Part shown: positions 32,667 to 42,921 of the stretch, one piece after another | How the letters are laid out: each line of letters starts with the position of its first letter | Numbering within the stretch: position 1 is the stretch's first letter | Made by a program: the position numbers and the translations under genes | DNA from: Nitrosotalea sp. | GTDB taxonomy: Archaea; Halobacteriota; Syntropharchaeia; Alkanophagales; Methanospirareceae | Reading direction: 5' to 3' | DNA: 64,000 nucleotides | Assembly (NCBI GenBank): GCA_020725315.1 | Contig: DYFG01000001.1 | Location: forward strand, 1-64,000 | Notes under the pieces: generated by a model | Told to the model about the DNA's origin: nothing | The model's input: only the letters and a program-made list of their open reading frames with translations | Database searches by the model: none

Positions 32667-34163
32667 CTATTGACCTTTGATAATAATCCCGTCCGACGCA
32701 TCGTCGGCAAGACCGCCCGCGTAAATCTTATTCGGATCATTAGGACAGAACGTAAAGTCGTTGATACGATCCGCCGCAGGCAGAATACCAACTGTAGCGC
32801 GAGGATCAAGAGTCCAGCTATACCCACCATTAATCGTGCGGTAAAGACGCGCAGCAGGCGCAGCCGTAGCAGCAGCGATAAACCCAACAGTCTCATTCGA
32901 CCACCCGATCTTCTGGATCGACGCCGGGGAACCTTTTAGACCCTTTTCAGTCCAGTGTTCGCCGCGATCTGTCGTCACATACACTTTGCCGTTAGCCGTA
33001 CCAACCCACCACTCCTTCTCACCGCGCATCGCCACGGCGGTTAGATTAACACCGGGTGCCGGACCAGTCACCGCTGAAAAGGTACTACCATCGATGGTAT
33101 ACACTACAGCATTATTGTCGCCAACAGCGACAATATTATCTGTATCATACGCATCAACATCATGCAAATCTTCAGCCGTTGCGCTACCGGCGTCCATAAC
33201 TTCTACGCCATCAGCCGGGGAAGCAGAGAAATACACATACCCACCATCCCCAACAATCCACGTATCAAGCGGCGAAACGCTGACAATCGCGTTTGGCTCT
33301 CCACCAATCACAAACCCCGCAGTGACTTCTGTCCAGGGATCAATTTCCCCATCCAAGATGTCATCCAACGTAGCATAGTGCAGAGAGTTTGTTTCGTTAC
33401 TGATTACAACATAACTATCCGACACAACCGCGCCATCAGACACATTATCAGCCAACGTCAACGTGTTAATAGGTGACTCAACGACTGTAGAAAACCCATC
33501 ATTGGTAGCAATTACTTCAGCCAAAACACCGGGGCTAGAACCAGGAGCATTAGCAAGCGCGAAAATTTTGCTACATCCATCGCTAGGATCAGCACAATCA
33601 CCACAACCTGCCTCGTCACCATTACTAATAGCCACGATCTCTTGACCGACAAATCCCGCCGCAACTTCTGAATACCGCATTGGGATGATTTCGTACATAG
33701 TACGGGCGCTGATTTCTACTTCTTCATCAATGCCCGCCTGATCGTCGCCCGACATTGCTCCAATGTCAGTTGTACCATAGGAGCTAATCAGAGCATTTTC
33801 AAAAACCTGAACCTTTTCGTACCCCAAGTCAAAGTCGCGCGGATCAGTACACGCGCCAAGATGGATTTGAACATCAAAGGCGCAACGTAGCTTCGCCAGC
33901 TTAAGAACTTCCGAAAGATCATAAGTCAACCGGAAGGTAAGCGGCAAAGTCACACGATCCGCCGCCCCCTGAAATTCGGAAGCGGTAAGCCACGAATTAT
34001 ATCTGGTAGGATCAGGAACCTCGATACTAGTCACATCTCCCTGACCATAATCAAGAGAGCCAGCAACCGCAAACCCATGAAACATAGGCGCGTGATCGTG
34101 TCTGGCTCGAAATTGGATCGTGAAGATACGACTACTACCAGACTTTACAATTGTATCAGCCAT
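32667..34163 (-). CDS. Major tail protein fused to a C-terminal beta-propeller
   Basis: 498 residues. The first ~180 fit a tail tube protein by size and place. From about 195 on there are repeated blades such as AVAMRGEKEWWVGTANGK, VYVTTDRGEHWTEKG and LYRTINGGYSWTLD, like BNR/Ycf48-type propellers. That would decorate every tube subunit. Codon use is GC-richer than in most of the operon, consistent with high expression. Confidence 0.7.
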   Translation of the reverse strand: MADTIVKSGSSRIFTIQFRARHDHAPMFHGFAVAGSLDYGQGDVTSIEVPDPTRYNSWLTASEFQGAADRVTLPLTFRLTYDLSEVLKLAKLRCAFDVQIHLGACTDPRDFDLGYEKVQVFENALISSYGTTDIGAMSGDDQAGIDEEVEISARTMYEIIPMRYSEVAAGFVGQEIVAISNGDEAGCGDCADPSDGCSKIFALANAPGSSPGVLAEVIATNDGFSTVVESPINTLTLADNVSDGAVVSDSYVVISNETNSLHYATLDDILDGEIDPWTEVTAGFVIGGEPNAIVSVSPLDTWIVGDGGYVYFSASPADGVEVMDAGSATAEDLHDVDAYDTDNIVAVGDNNAVVYTIDGSTFSAVTGPAPGVNLTAVAMRGEKEWWVGTANGKVYVTTDRGEHWTEKGLKGSPASIQKIGWSNETVGFIAAATAAPAARLYRTINGGYSWTLDPRATVGILPAADRINDFTFCPNDPNKIYAGGLADDASDGIIIKGQ

Positions 34164-34471
34164 TACCTATCTCCGTAGTAAGCCTGTTGGAACACACCAA
34201 TAATTTGAAATATAGAAAGCTTGAGTCCCAACGACTTGAGTAACTGCATTAACTCTTTTCGTCTCCCTAGTAGGGCAGGAGCATTGTACATCCCCTTCTC
34301 TACCAGCCCGTTATGTAGCCTTTTGGTGTCTTCTTGTGACAGCCCCAAAACTGACAAATCGGGTGGTCCAGCTACAGGATATGCTAGTGGGCTTTGTCCT
34401 TCCTTTAGACTGTCAGGAACAATAGCAACCCACATAAATCCTTCGTTATCAGTATATATCATGTGCTTCAT
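34163..34471 (-). CDS. Hypothetical neck/tail completion gene
   Basis: 102 residues, starting MKHMIYTDNEGFMWVAIVPD. Start overlaps nothing but has GGAG upstream; stop overlaps the tail protein start. Family not recognised; position fits a tail terminator or completion factor. Confidence 0.5.
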   Translation of the reverse strand: MKHMIYTDNEGFMWVAIVPDSLKEGQSPLAYPVAGPPDLSVLGLSQEDTKRLHNGLVEKGMYNAPALLGRRKELMQLLKSLGLKLSIFQIIGVFQQAYYGDR

Positions 34472-34483
34472 TAAGAAAAACTC

Positions 34484-35713
34484 CTAAGAAGTAAGTGGTG
34501 GTATAACTCTCCGCACCCCATCAGCATGAACCTGCGAGTAAAGATGGATAGCGGCGGTTGTTGTTCCAAACGGATTATGAAGAAGGGCATAAGGAAGCGT
34601 ATAACTTCCGTCTCTTGTATTACGAGAACGGTCCTCAATCTGTTTCTTCCATATATTATGTGTGTTGGAACAGCCACAAATTTCTGTATCTAAGAAAGTC
34701 AAAGCGTAATAAACAATTGCCCGTTCCCATTCGGGACTCATCTGGCGGGTGGGCATGGGGAGATCATTATTTACCAGCCCTGCCCTATAGTTGATTGTTG
34801 TACGAACTGGCCTACCTGCAATGGTACAGCCTAGATTAGTATAGGTTCCTGTCTTTTCATCCCACGTCCCTGTTTGATAGGTTAACAATCCTAGACGACT
34901 ATCTTTTATAGTCATACAACCTGTTTGAGTAGACTCAGTACAAGGCCCATCACAAGGAACAGGAGTATAGTAAAAGGTTACTTGCTGAGAGGGATCAGTC
35001 CATACACGATAAACATCTACTGAAACCTCATAGTTGCCCGGATCATCCCCATTAATGACTAGCGGCTCCCCGCGCACATCTACCATACGAGATACAAGCG
35101 TTCTGAGCGGGACTAGGTAACGTGGAAATTCAATCGTTGCAATCCCCTCTGTAATCTCAATACTTTTAACAGGACGAATCTCTGAAGTATCTGCCCCGTT
35201 GGTGCCTGTGAAATAGATATAGAGTTCTTCCGGATCTGTTACGTCTGTTGCAACGGAAACTTGTGCTATTTCTTCAAACCCATCCCCATCGTAGTCAACA
35301 AAGGCGATTGGTACATCTTCTTGAACAAGTGTCTTTGTCTTTTTACCAGGGGCATACACATAACCATATCCCGATAAAAGAGACTTTGGTTTGCCTAGTG
35401 CATTATAGAGCGAAGTAGTCTCCGGTCGATAGTGCGTAGGCAAATGGACTTCTTCTTCAGTAACCCAATCAAGCACAGGAAACCAATTAAGCTGTCGGAT
35501 TGTAACCTGCTCTGCCTGCCGCAAGGCATTGGCTAGACTTTCCCTTGACACCTTTCCGGCGTTTTGATAGTCATACTGAAACCATATATCATCACATGAC
35601 TCATAGGCAGGTCGATGGCTGGTGACGATACCGTTGAAATGGTATGGATCGATACCCAGGTGGTATGCCACCCGATCCAGCGGAATGAGTGTTCTTGTGT
35701 CTGCCCAAGCCAT
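34484..35713 (-). CDS. Putative head-tail connector protein
   Basis: 409 residues from the ATG at 35713 (MAWADTRTLIPLDRVAYHLG), which overlaps the stop of the next gene. An upstream extension lacks a ribosome site. The N-terminal helix-rich part and beta-rich middle, plus location before the tail genes, suggest a neck or adaptor protein. No firm family match. Confidence 0.45.
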   Translation of the reverse strand: MAWADTRTLIPLDRVAYHLGIDPYHFNGIVTSHRPAYESCDDIWFQYDYQNAGKVSRESLANALRQAEQVTIRQLNWFPVLDWVTEEEVHLPTHYRPETTSLYNALGKPKSLLSGYGYVYAPGKKTKTLVQEDVPIAFVDYDGDGFEEIAQVSVATDVTDPEELYIYFTGTNGADTSEIRPVKSIEITEGIATIEFPRYLVPLRTLVSRMVDVRGEPLVINGDDPGNYEVSVDVYRVWTDPSQQVTFYYTPVPCDGPCTESTQTGCMTIKDSRLGLLTYQTGTWDEKTGTYTNLGCTIAGRPVRTTINYRAGLVNNDLPMPTRQMSPEWERAIVYYALTFLDTEICGCSNTHNIWKKQIEDRSRNTRDGSYTLPYALLHNPFGTTTAAIHLYSQVHADGVRRVIPPLTS

Positions 35714-36003
35714 TAGACTAATCTTTCTATTAAAATAGCTACCGTACTTGCTGCTAGTATATATAAAACAGGTGGGAAAATGAAATAGGTAAGCGTACAA
35801 AGAAGAGCAACCCACACGCTTAGGCACCAAAAACAGGAAAACAGTTCTCCTACAAAGTTGTCAGGATATTCTGTTACCTCTAACGTACTATCCCACTTCC
35901 CACCTGCCAGCCGCCTAACAAAACGGGCAATACCCTCTCGATGAATAATACTTGTTAGACGCCACGTAGCTAATGCTACTATCAAAGCATCTAACGATTC
36001 CAT
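35713..36003 (-). CDS. DUF1360-type membrane protein
   Basis: 96 residues with SCFWCLSVWVALL and hydrophobic helices, as in the small DUF1360 proteins of sporulation operons and phages. Probably two membrane segments. Function unknown. Overlaps genes on both sides. Confidence 0.75.
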   Translation of the reverse strand: MESLDALIVALATWRLTSIIHREGIARFVRRLAGGKWDSTLEVTEYPDNFVGELFSCFWCLSVWVALLCTLTYFIFPPVLYILAASTVAILIERLV

Positions 36004-38843
36004 TTCTTAACCGCTTCACGAATCTGTGCCAGCCGAGAATCACCAATTCCCTTAATCGAAAGAAGTTCTGCATCAGACGCTTGCGACACCTGAAAGATAT
36101 GGGTGTAATTCCGCCCCAAAATCGTAATTACTTCTTCCGGCAGGTCTAGCTGGTCAATCTTTGCAGTATGAACGTCCTTCTGAGCAGACGGCTCTTTGAG
36201 AACTTCGTTAGTTGGCGCTATAGGGGCCTCTTCCTGTTTAATGGTAACTGTTTGTGCAGGTCTGTGAGGCTGCTCCTCTGCCAAAACCAAATCCGGCGAA
36301 GACGTGAGCCATTCTACATCTTCAGGAAATACATTAATGAGTGTATCAACCCCACCAATCCGATACGTAACCCCCCTGTGTGATCGAGAAGGAATACGCC
36401 GAAATTGTTTTTGCTTGCCTACATAACGTAGTGTAACCATCGAATCCCCCGATACTACAGACATAGTTTTAATAGTTGTACTTTTAGGAACAACCACAGT
36501 GGACTTCTTTCCACCACAGCTTTTGCACATATCATTTCCTTTTAACACATCAGAAATTAAATTAGCAAATTTATTACGTACATATTGTACCAAAGATGAT
36601 GATTTTTCAAAATTATCCTCGCGCCGCATCCCGCTTTTCATGTTGTAGTAGAATAGTGGAGAGGCAATTCTTGTACCACAAATGCCCCTCTCCAACAGGG
36701 AAAGATGGAAAATCCAATCTTCCCAACCGGGAGCCTTTTGATCAAACCCCACTGCTTGCACATCTGCCGTTCTGTAAATGCCCGTAATAGCAGAAATGCT
36801 TTTACGAACTAGCCGTTCAGAACTCCACTCTTCAGACGGTTGTTTAACTAATGTGCCGTTATTATCTTTGTATAGCCAGTCAGAATAGTACCAACCACAA
36901 TTACTCCCCTCTATAGCAGCCAGGAAAATGTCTATTGCTTGTGGTTCTAATAGATCATCAGCATCCAAGAAAACAATATATTTCCCTCTTGCTGCCATAA
37001 TCCCCTCATTACGAGCTTCGGCTACCCCACTGAGTTTGCCCTTATCAATAAGGGTCACAAAAGGAAACCCATTTAAATAATAGTCTAAAGGCTCTCCGGT
37101 ATCATTAACAACTATTACTTCCCATTCTTCATTGGTTTGGGCCAGCAGACTATCCAAAGCCCCCTGCAAATAAGGACCATGCTTAGGTCCAACAGGGATT
37201 ACAACCGATACTTTTGGATCAGAGTAGGCGGCTATTGGATAGCCAAAACCTTCATACTCAGTTGCTCCGGCAGGCATCAGTAAATCATTCTTACGCCAGG
37301 GAAACCAAGCCGTCCAATCCTCTCCCTGATTACTGTTACTTAAAGACTCTCTACGAATCCTATACAACAAGGTAGGATTTGAAGTAACCTGCTTTGCAGT
37401 ACAGTTATATGAAAGTGCCCTCGTCCAAAAATCCGCATCTTCTACCCCGGTTCTAATTCTCCGCCGATACCCCCCAACAATCTCCCATACCTTACGACGA
37501 TACATACTAGAATACATCAACTGGTTACGCCGATTTAGTTGTTGTCGCAGACTTGTAGTAGCAGGGGGCCATTGTGAAACAAATGTCTTTCCTGTTTCAT
37601 CAAACACCTGCATAGCCCCATATGCAATAGAGAGGGAACGATCCTCGTCAAGTGCCTTAGAAAGAATTTTAACCGCACCAGGAGCAAGACGATCATCGGC
37701 GTCTAAGGGTAGAATATATTTTCCTTTTGCTGCACGAATACCTATATTCCTGGCTTCTGCTACATGAACATTTTGTTCTAACGCAATTAAACGAATCTTA
37801 TCTTTATAAGACTCTATAATTTCTAATGAGTTATCCGTAGAAGCATCATCCACTACAATCACTTCCCGATCCTCTTGTTCTAGAGCAGAATCAATAGCCT
37901 CTCCTACAAACTTTCCGAGGTTGTGATTGGTAATGATGATGGAAGTTTTGACTTCCGGTTTGTTGCTTATAGCTTCTTCGTACACAGTTCCATATTCTAA
38001 AGCAACGTCCTTCCACTGATAACGATCTATAACTACCTGCCGAGCCGCTGCTCCTAGTCTTTCACGATGTTCGTAACAATATCTAATACCACGAATCATA
38101 TCTCCGAAGGAGTCTGCTACATAGCCCGTTTCTTTGTGGACAATTACCTCAGCAGTTCCCCCATCATTCCATGTCAGTACAGGTACCCCACAAGCCATTG
38201 CTTCCAACACACCGAAACAAGGGCCACCTGTTTCTTTGGCAGTGGCGAGATAAACTGCTGCCCCTTGTACCAGCCTCTTCATTTCTTGTGGAGTCTGTTT
38301 GCCAACTACTTTAACATTAGGGGCCTTATTTCCAAACGTAGTAACAAAAGTAGTTCCTGGAAAATGAGTTGCTAAGTCATTTACGATCTTTGGATCGCAA
38401 GCTATATCTGCCCTAGCTTTATTCCACAACACATAGCGCCCATTCTCTCCTGGTACCCACTCATCTGTATCTATGCCATGATGAACCAACCGAGGAGAGA
38501 ATAAGAAATTCCTCTCTATGGCATACTGTACCCAACGAGAAGGGACCGTTACCAAGTCTGCCATACGGAAAGCATCAATGATACTTCTATTTAAATGTGC
38601 GGTCCACCTTGCCCATCCCGGTTGATCTTTCGTCCAGTATAGTCCATGATTGCTTAGAACAATAGGAATATCTTTTGGATAAGAAGCTGGAAAGTTTGCT
38701 ATATGAACATTTAGTACATCTGCTTTAAACGGATCATCAACTACCTCAATTCCCACACGCGGGAGCCAAGTGTGCTGTCCTTGTATGACACGATAAATAC
38801 CGTCATTACCGTTCGGTATAGAGGGGGAAATATAAACCTTCAT
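35991..38843 (-). CDS. Multidomain glycosyltransferase (GT4 + two GT2) with C-terminal HhH
   Basis: 950 residues. A GT4-type domain (about 1-290; GVLEAMACGVPVLTWNDGG) is followed by two GT2 domains, each with DDAST- or NDTGE-type and DADD motifs (PLDADDRL and FLDADDLL). A CKSCGGK cluster follows, and the end is a helix-hairpin-helix (LLSIKGIGDSRLAQI). It may glycosylate virion proteins or host surface glycans. The HhH is unusual for a glycosyltransferase. Confidence 0.85.
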   Translation of the reverse strand: MKVYISPSIPNGNDGIYRVIQGQHTWLPRVGIEVVDDPFKADVLNVHIANFPASYPKDIPIVLSNHGLYWTKDQPGWARWTAHLNRSIIDAFRMADLVTVPSRWVQYAIERNFLFSPRLVHHGIDTDEWVPGENGRYVLWNKARADIACDPKIVNDLATHFPGTTFVTTFGNKAPNVKVVGKQTPQEMKRLVQGAAVYLATAKETGGPCFGVLEAMACGVPVLTWNDGGTAEVIVHKETGYVADSFGDMIRGIRYCYEHRERLGAAARQVVIDRYQWKDVALEYGTVYEEAISNKPEVKTSIIITNHNLGKFVGEAIDSALEQEDREVIVVDDASTDNSLEIIESYKDKIRLIALEQNVHVAEARNIGIRAAKGKYILPLDADDRLAPGAVKILSKALDEDRSLSIAYGAMQVFDETGKTFVSQWPPATTSLRQQLNRRNQLMYSSMYRRKVWEIVGGYRRRIRTGVEDADFWTRALSYNCTAKQVTSNPTLLYRIRRESLSNSNQGEDWTAWFPWRKNDLLMPAGATEYEGFGYPIAAYSDPKVSVVIPVGPKHGPYLQGALDSLLAQTNEEWEVIVVNDTGEPLDYYLNGFPFVTLIDKGKLSGVAEARNEGIMAARGKYIVFLDADDLLEPQAIDIFLAAIEGSNCGWYYSDWLYKDNNGTLVKQPSEEWSSERLVRKSISAITGIYRTADVQAVGFDQKAPGWEDWIFHLSLLERGICGTRIASPLFYYNMKSGMRREDNFEKSSSLVQYVRNKFANLISDVLKGNDMCKSCGGKKSTVVVPKSTTIKTMSVVSGDSMVTLRYVGKQKQFRRIPSRSHRGVTYRIGGVDTLINVFPEDVEWLTSSPDLVLAEEQPHRPAQTVTIKQEEAPIAPTNEVLKEPSAQKDVHTAKIDQLDLPEEVITILGRNYTHIFQVSQASDAELLSIKGIGDSRLAQIREAVKKWNR

Positions 38844-38845
38844 AG

Positions 38846-39532
38846 CTAGCCTACATCGGGAGCGACAGAGTTAAGCGAATAGTCCATACCTATGTTCTTA
38901 AAGGGAGAACATTGAAAATGAAAGGGCATATTACCAGGCCACAAGATTTCGGGTGCGTTATGCGTGTCGTTATACCGTTTGCACATTTCTAGTTCTTCTT
39001 CACCAGGAGAGACACCTTCTTGATGGTATCCCACGCTGTTGTAAAACCGTTCATGCCGGAAAGAACACTGACCGGAATAGACATAGACACCTGATCCTTG
39101 TTCTAACTTTAGGTATGTCATGCTACTATACCCAACAAACGACGCTTTCATATCCGTAGACAGGTATCCACAACGAATTATACCAACAGACGGCTGTGTT
39201 AACAAAGTGTCTACATAAGGATCAACATTAAGCGGCTCTACTAATACCCAATCATCTTCTGTCATAAAGACTATTGGCGAAACTAAAAACGCCTGCTTTA
39301 GTGCTAGGTTCTTCGATACACCCACCCCACGACGATTCGCATTTGTAACAATAACCCTCTCTTGTGTGTCTATCAAAGAGGTTAGCTGATCGACATACCC
39401 ATCAGGACTACCATCATCAGCAATAATCCATACCCGGTTCCCATATTTTAGGTTCTCTTTCAAAGAGAGCAAAGTTTGGGTAGCTGTGTGTAACCGATTA
39501 TATGTTGTGATAATAATGCTTAGAGGTTCCAT
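38846..39532 (-). CDS. GT2-family glycosyltransferase
   Basis: 228 residues, starting MEPLSIIITTYNRLHTATQT with ADDGSPDGY and TEDDW (DxD-like) motifs of GT-A enzymes. It lies between the large glycosyltransferase and the sugar dehydratase, so the three probably form a glycan pathway. Confidence 0.85.
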   Translation of the reverse strand: MEPLSIIITTYNRLHTATQTLLSLKENLKYGNRVWIIADDGSPDGYVDQLTSLIDTQERVIVTNANRRGVGVSKNLALKQAFLVSPIVFMTEDDWVLVEPLNVDPYVDTLLTQPSVGIIRCGYLSTDMKASFVGYSSMTYLKLEQGSGVYVYSGQCSFRHERFYNSVGYHQEGVSPGEEELEMCKRYNDTHNAPEILWPGNMPFHFQCSPFKNIGMDYSLNSVAPDVG

Positions 39533-41587
39533 CTATACTCCATATAAAGCGTGTGTCGTGTCCAACATCTCTAGCAGTTCTTTGGCAGACAAAAACCTGC
39601 TAGGTTTGTCGCTGGTATACGAAAACGGCGCACTCTCGTTCCTAAATGAAGACGTGGGTGGGTGGATAAGATAGAAATTACCCTTATCTTCTGTATAAAA
39701 GGATTCCGCCTCGCTAACCATTCCTTCATGGATTTTTTCGCCAGGACGCAAACCTATATCCACTATTGCTAAATCTTGTGCGAACTCCTTAGCAAAATCA
39801 ATCATTAAAATACTAGGAGCCTTTGGAACCAATATAACTCCCGGCTCGGTTTGTAGGGACATAAGGACTTGATTAATGGCTTCATCTATTGACAGAAAGA
39901 AACGAGTCATACGACGATCTGTGATTGTAATCGGTCCACCAACCTTAGCCTGATGTTCCCACAAAACTGCCACAGACTGATTAGAAGCCAGCACGTTACC
40001 ATAACGAGTAATATGGAAACTGGTAGCTCCATACTTATTAGCATCTTGAAACACATACTCTACCATCTTCTTGCCAACACCATAGGCGTTTTCAGGCGAA
40101 CAATTATGTACTACCACACTACCCGACACAAAAGTATGCGTATCTTCTACGTCAATACAATATACATCTCTTGATGGAGCTTTATATTCATTAAGAATGG
40201 GAGTATCTATATAACGTTCTGCTGTTCCTAAATCCCAAAAAGTAGGATCGTAATCTATATAGTCAATTTTATTAGACATTTCAGGCAATATTCCTGGTCT
40301 AATAAAATTGAATAGAGATTGAGTACCCTCAACAGTAAATCTAAGTTCAGGATAATATTTTCCGGCTACTTTAACTAATAAATAATTACACTCAAATCCC
40401 CTGTTTGTTAAAAACTCACATAACCAAATAACTTCTTCCTCAGTAAACCCATGAGTAGCTAGACGCGCAGATGGTCTAGAGTTCCCCCCGTTATTATGAC
40501 TAATACATCCATCATCCATAAACCAAGCTGCCATAAGATAGGGAGAAAAATATTTTTCTAGTAAATGCTTGGGAACTATTTTCGCTTTATCCGAATAAAA
40601 TGCCTCTCTTAGGTTTCCTAGTGTTGCATAGGCTCTGGAAGAGGATTTACAGAAATTATTTTTTCCCTTTTTACTTCTCGTTTTAATTTCGCTAAAAGTA
40701 AACCCCCGCAGGGCTGCTGTTTTCGTTTCTAGCCACTGTCGTTGTCTCTCCGAATGACCAATAGTCAGCCGACTGCGGCGACTTTGTGTTAGGCTGCTAT
40801 CGCCTAATAAAGTACCTACAAGTAGTCCATACTGTTTAAAGTTTGGTTCTGGTTCATTAGTTATTATAAAATGATTGTCTGTTAAACTACCGGCAGGAAT
40901 CCATCCTTTGGTTGTCAGAATAAGATGATCTTCTGTAACTATAGTACCAGACAACTTACCCACATGCAGATATGCTCTACGGTAAGTAAGTCTATATCTT
41001 TTCCTGCCATCCAATTTATTTTTGTACCACCCCACCACTCGCCCTAACTTCTGTTCCCCCGTATTAGGATCAATAGTAACTACTTCGCCATCATAACGTT
41101 CTTTAACCAACTCGCCTATTGGCTTAGAGGTTCCGTCTGCCAACAAAACCCTAGCGTGCCAATCAAGACAGGCTTTGTCGGTGCTTGTCGTAACGACCTG
41201 AGACACTCCCATATCAATTGCGGCCTCAACAACCTGCTGAGAACCGTAGATATTTGTTTCTATCGTAGCAGCAATGTTGTTTTGAGCAGAGGGTACCTGT
41301 TTATAGGCAGCAAAGTGCATTACTATGTCAACACCGCGCATGGCCCGTTTGAGATCATTATAACGAGTTATGTCTCCCAACACATATTGGTGTTCAGGAA
41401 ACTTTTGACGAAGGATGCTTTGCTTTGTTTCGTCACGCGAAAAAATTACAAACTCTGCTCCCCAAGAATTTCGTCGGGCGCGAGTAAGCACAGCCTTTCC
41501 GAGAGTACCCGTTCCGCCAGTAATTAGTATTTTTTTACCTTCCAACATCTTCCCGTAAGGATCAGAATTTGTTATCCAGGTTTCCAT
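39533..41587 (-). CDS. UDP-sugar 4,6-dehydratase/epimerase (PseB/CapD-like) with intein
   Basis: Precursor 684 residues from the third of three ATGs (41587; AAGGA seven bases upstream); about 328 after splicing. NAD-binding ILITGGTGTLGKAV, FAAYKQVP, TSTDKA then CSPENAYGVGKK with the YxxxK site split from STDKA by the intein. Closest to UDP-GlcNAc dehydratases that begin synthesis of modified sugars such as pseudaminic or bacillosamine types. It should supply the neighbouring glycosyltransferases. Confidence 0.88.
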   Translation of the reverse strand: METWITNSDPYGKMLEGKKILITGGTGTLGKAVLTRARRNSWGAEFVIFSRDETKQSILRQKFPEHQYVLGDITRYNDLKRAMRGVDIVMHFAAYKQVPSAQNNIAATIETNIYGSQQVVEAAIDMGVSQVVTTSTDKACLDWHARVLLADGTSKPIGELVKERYDGEVVTIDPNTGEQKLGRVVGWYKNKLDGRKRYRLTYRRAYLHVGKLSGTIVTEDHLILTTKGWIPAGSLTDNHFIITNEPEPNFKQYGLLVGTLLGDSSLTQSRRSRLTIGHSERQRQWLETKTAALRGFTFSEIKTRSKKGKNNFCKSSSRAYATLGNLREAFYSDKAKIVPKHLLEKYFSPYLMAAWFMDDGCISHNNGGNSRPSARLATHGFTEEEVIWLCEFLTNRGFECNYLLVKVAGKYYPELRFTVEGTQSLFNFIRPGILPEMSNKIDYIDYDPTFWDLGTAERYIDTPILNEYKAPSRDVYCIDVEDTHTFVSGSVVVHNCSPENAYGVGKKMVEYVFQDANKYGATSFHITRYGNVLASNQSVAVLWEHQAKVGGPITITDRRMTRFFLSIDEAINQVLMSLQTEPGVILVPKAPSILMIDFAKEFAQDLAIVDIGLRPGEKIHEGMVSEAESFYTEDKGNFYLIHPPTSSFRNESAPFSYTSDKPSRFLSAKELLEMLDTTHALYGV
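40103..41170 (-). other. Intein in the sugar dehydratase, with LAGLIDADG endonuclease
   Basis: 356 residues between STDKA and CSPENAYG. It begins CLDWHARVLLADG and ends VVHN, with Cys as +1. Endonuclease motifs are LLVGTLLGDSSL and LMAAWFMDDG. It separates the conserved Lys from the catalytic Tyr region, so splicing is needed for activity. Confidence 0.93.
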
Positions 41588-41610
41588 CATCATTCCTTAT
41601 ACAACAAAAG

Positions 41611-41642
41611 GGGTTACTGTAATAATAGTATCACAGTAACCC
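41611..41642 (-). terminator. Strong terminator between 41663 and 41587 genes
   Basis: GGGTTACTGT (41611-41620) pairs perfectly with ACAGTAACCC (41633-41642). On the minus strand it is followed by CCTTTTG, so it ends transcription from the lyase-like gene and insulates the glycosylation operon. Confidence 0.75.
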
Positions 41643-41662
41643 AATCTTGTCAAGTATTTATT

Positions 41663-42847
41663 TTATTGTCCGTGAGTCCAGGTAGTATATCCCATCCCCT
41701 TACCTGGGGGGCCTATCGTAGTCTCAAAATCTGTACCTGCGTAGTAGTTCACTACATAAGGAATCCACATATCATCCCCACTTACAGGGAACTTGAACAC
41801 TGGATCGTTTTGGCTAGCCTCTCCCAAACCATACACCATATTAAGTGCGCGAACAATTGCATTATCTCCTGCGTCAAAAGGCAACAAACCTGCTCGATGA
41901 AGAATGACAGCGGTTACAACAAGTCCTTGCAAACCTTCATGCATGTAACCGGACTTTGTGGGGGGCCATTTAAATTCCCCTCCCCTTCGCCAGTCTTCGG
42001 GCAAGACTCCACTCACAGAAACGCCGTTGATAGTAGAGCCTTTTCGGTTTATTCCTGCCTTATTATCAGGATCAGCGTGCCACGTTGTGTTATCGTATTT
42101 AAATTTAGGATCGGGCACAGGCAGCCCTATCATTTCCTTTTGTGCATTAACCACGTCTTCTTTCCAATCGTCACGATCTAAATAGATAGCGGCAGCAGCC
42201 AAACTTGCCCTTGCATGTGCTCCCCAATTAGTCGCAGAATACAGGGCAGTTCCATACAACCCACTATCCCCTGGGGCAGAATGGTCAGGAATACCTGCTA
42301 CAACTACTTCAGCCAACCACTCTTTAAAATCTGACTCAGTATACCCTATCAGATCAGCCGCTATTACGTAAGACTGCAATCCTCTAGACAGTTCCAACGA
42401 GCGATCAAGGCTGCTTTGCATAGCGGATCGCAAACCTTCTACAACCTTGTTTCGCATATTAGCATCTTCTAGACGAACGGCTACCAAAGCGCCTGCCAGA
42501 GTCTTTACATCGTGCTGACTATTATTATCCGCTAAATCAGCCCTTCCCCAATTGCTGTTAGCGGCCTCAAGAACCTGTTCCCAAGCTTTGCCCTCTGTAG
42601 GAAGCGCCATAATTTCTTCGGTAGACAACCAAATTCCCTCAGAAGTACCAGGAACTTCCGGTTCTTCGTCAGGCGGTTCTTCGTCAGGCGGAAGTTCTGG
42701 AATCTCATTCAACACATCTTCAATTGCAGTTACCCGATCTTCCAACCCCCTAACAGACGACTCTATTCTAGTTAGCGCCGCATCAATCTCGTCTAGCAAA
42801 CTATTAATACGTTCAAATTCTTCTTCAGGAATTTCGAACAGTCCCAT
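41663..42847 (-). CDS. Coiled-coil plus alginate lyase-like toroid protein
   Basis: 394 residues from the ATG at 42847 (GGGAG upstream). N-terminal coiled coil, Pro/Glu-rich linker (LPPDEEPPDEEPEVPG), then an alpha/alpha-toroid-like domain resembling alginate lyase or heparinase-type modules (NWGAHARASLAAAAIYLDRD; EGLQGLVVTAVILHRAGLLP). It could be a virion-associated depolymerase. Family assignment is by overall pattern. Confidence 0.6.
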   Translation of the reverse strand: MGLFEIPEEEFERINSLLDEIDAALTRIESSVRGLEDRVTAIEDVLNEIPELPPDEEPPDEEPEVPGTSEGIWLSTEEIMALPTEGKAWEQVLEAANSNWGRADLADNNSQHDVKTLAGALVAVRLEDANMRNKVVEGLRSAMQSSLDRSLELSRGLQSYVIAADLIGYTESDFKEWLAEVVVAGIPDHSAPGDSGLYGTALYSATNWGAHARASLAAAAIYLDRDDWKEDVVNAQKEMIGLPVPDPKFKYDNTTWHADPDNKAGINRKGSTINGVSVSGVLPEDWRRGGEFKWPPTKSGYMHEGLQGLVVTAVILHRAGLLPFDAGDNAIVRALNMVYGLGEASQNDPVFKFPVSGDDMWIPYVVNYYAGTDFETTIGPPGKGMGYTTWTHGQ

Positions 42848-42921
42848 TACACAATCTCCCACAATCCCTACTACCAACAATATATACATTATATCAAAAG
42901 TATCGCAGGCACTAAAGACTC

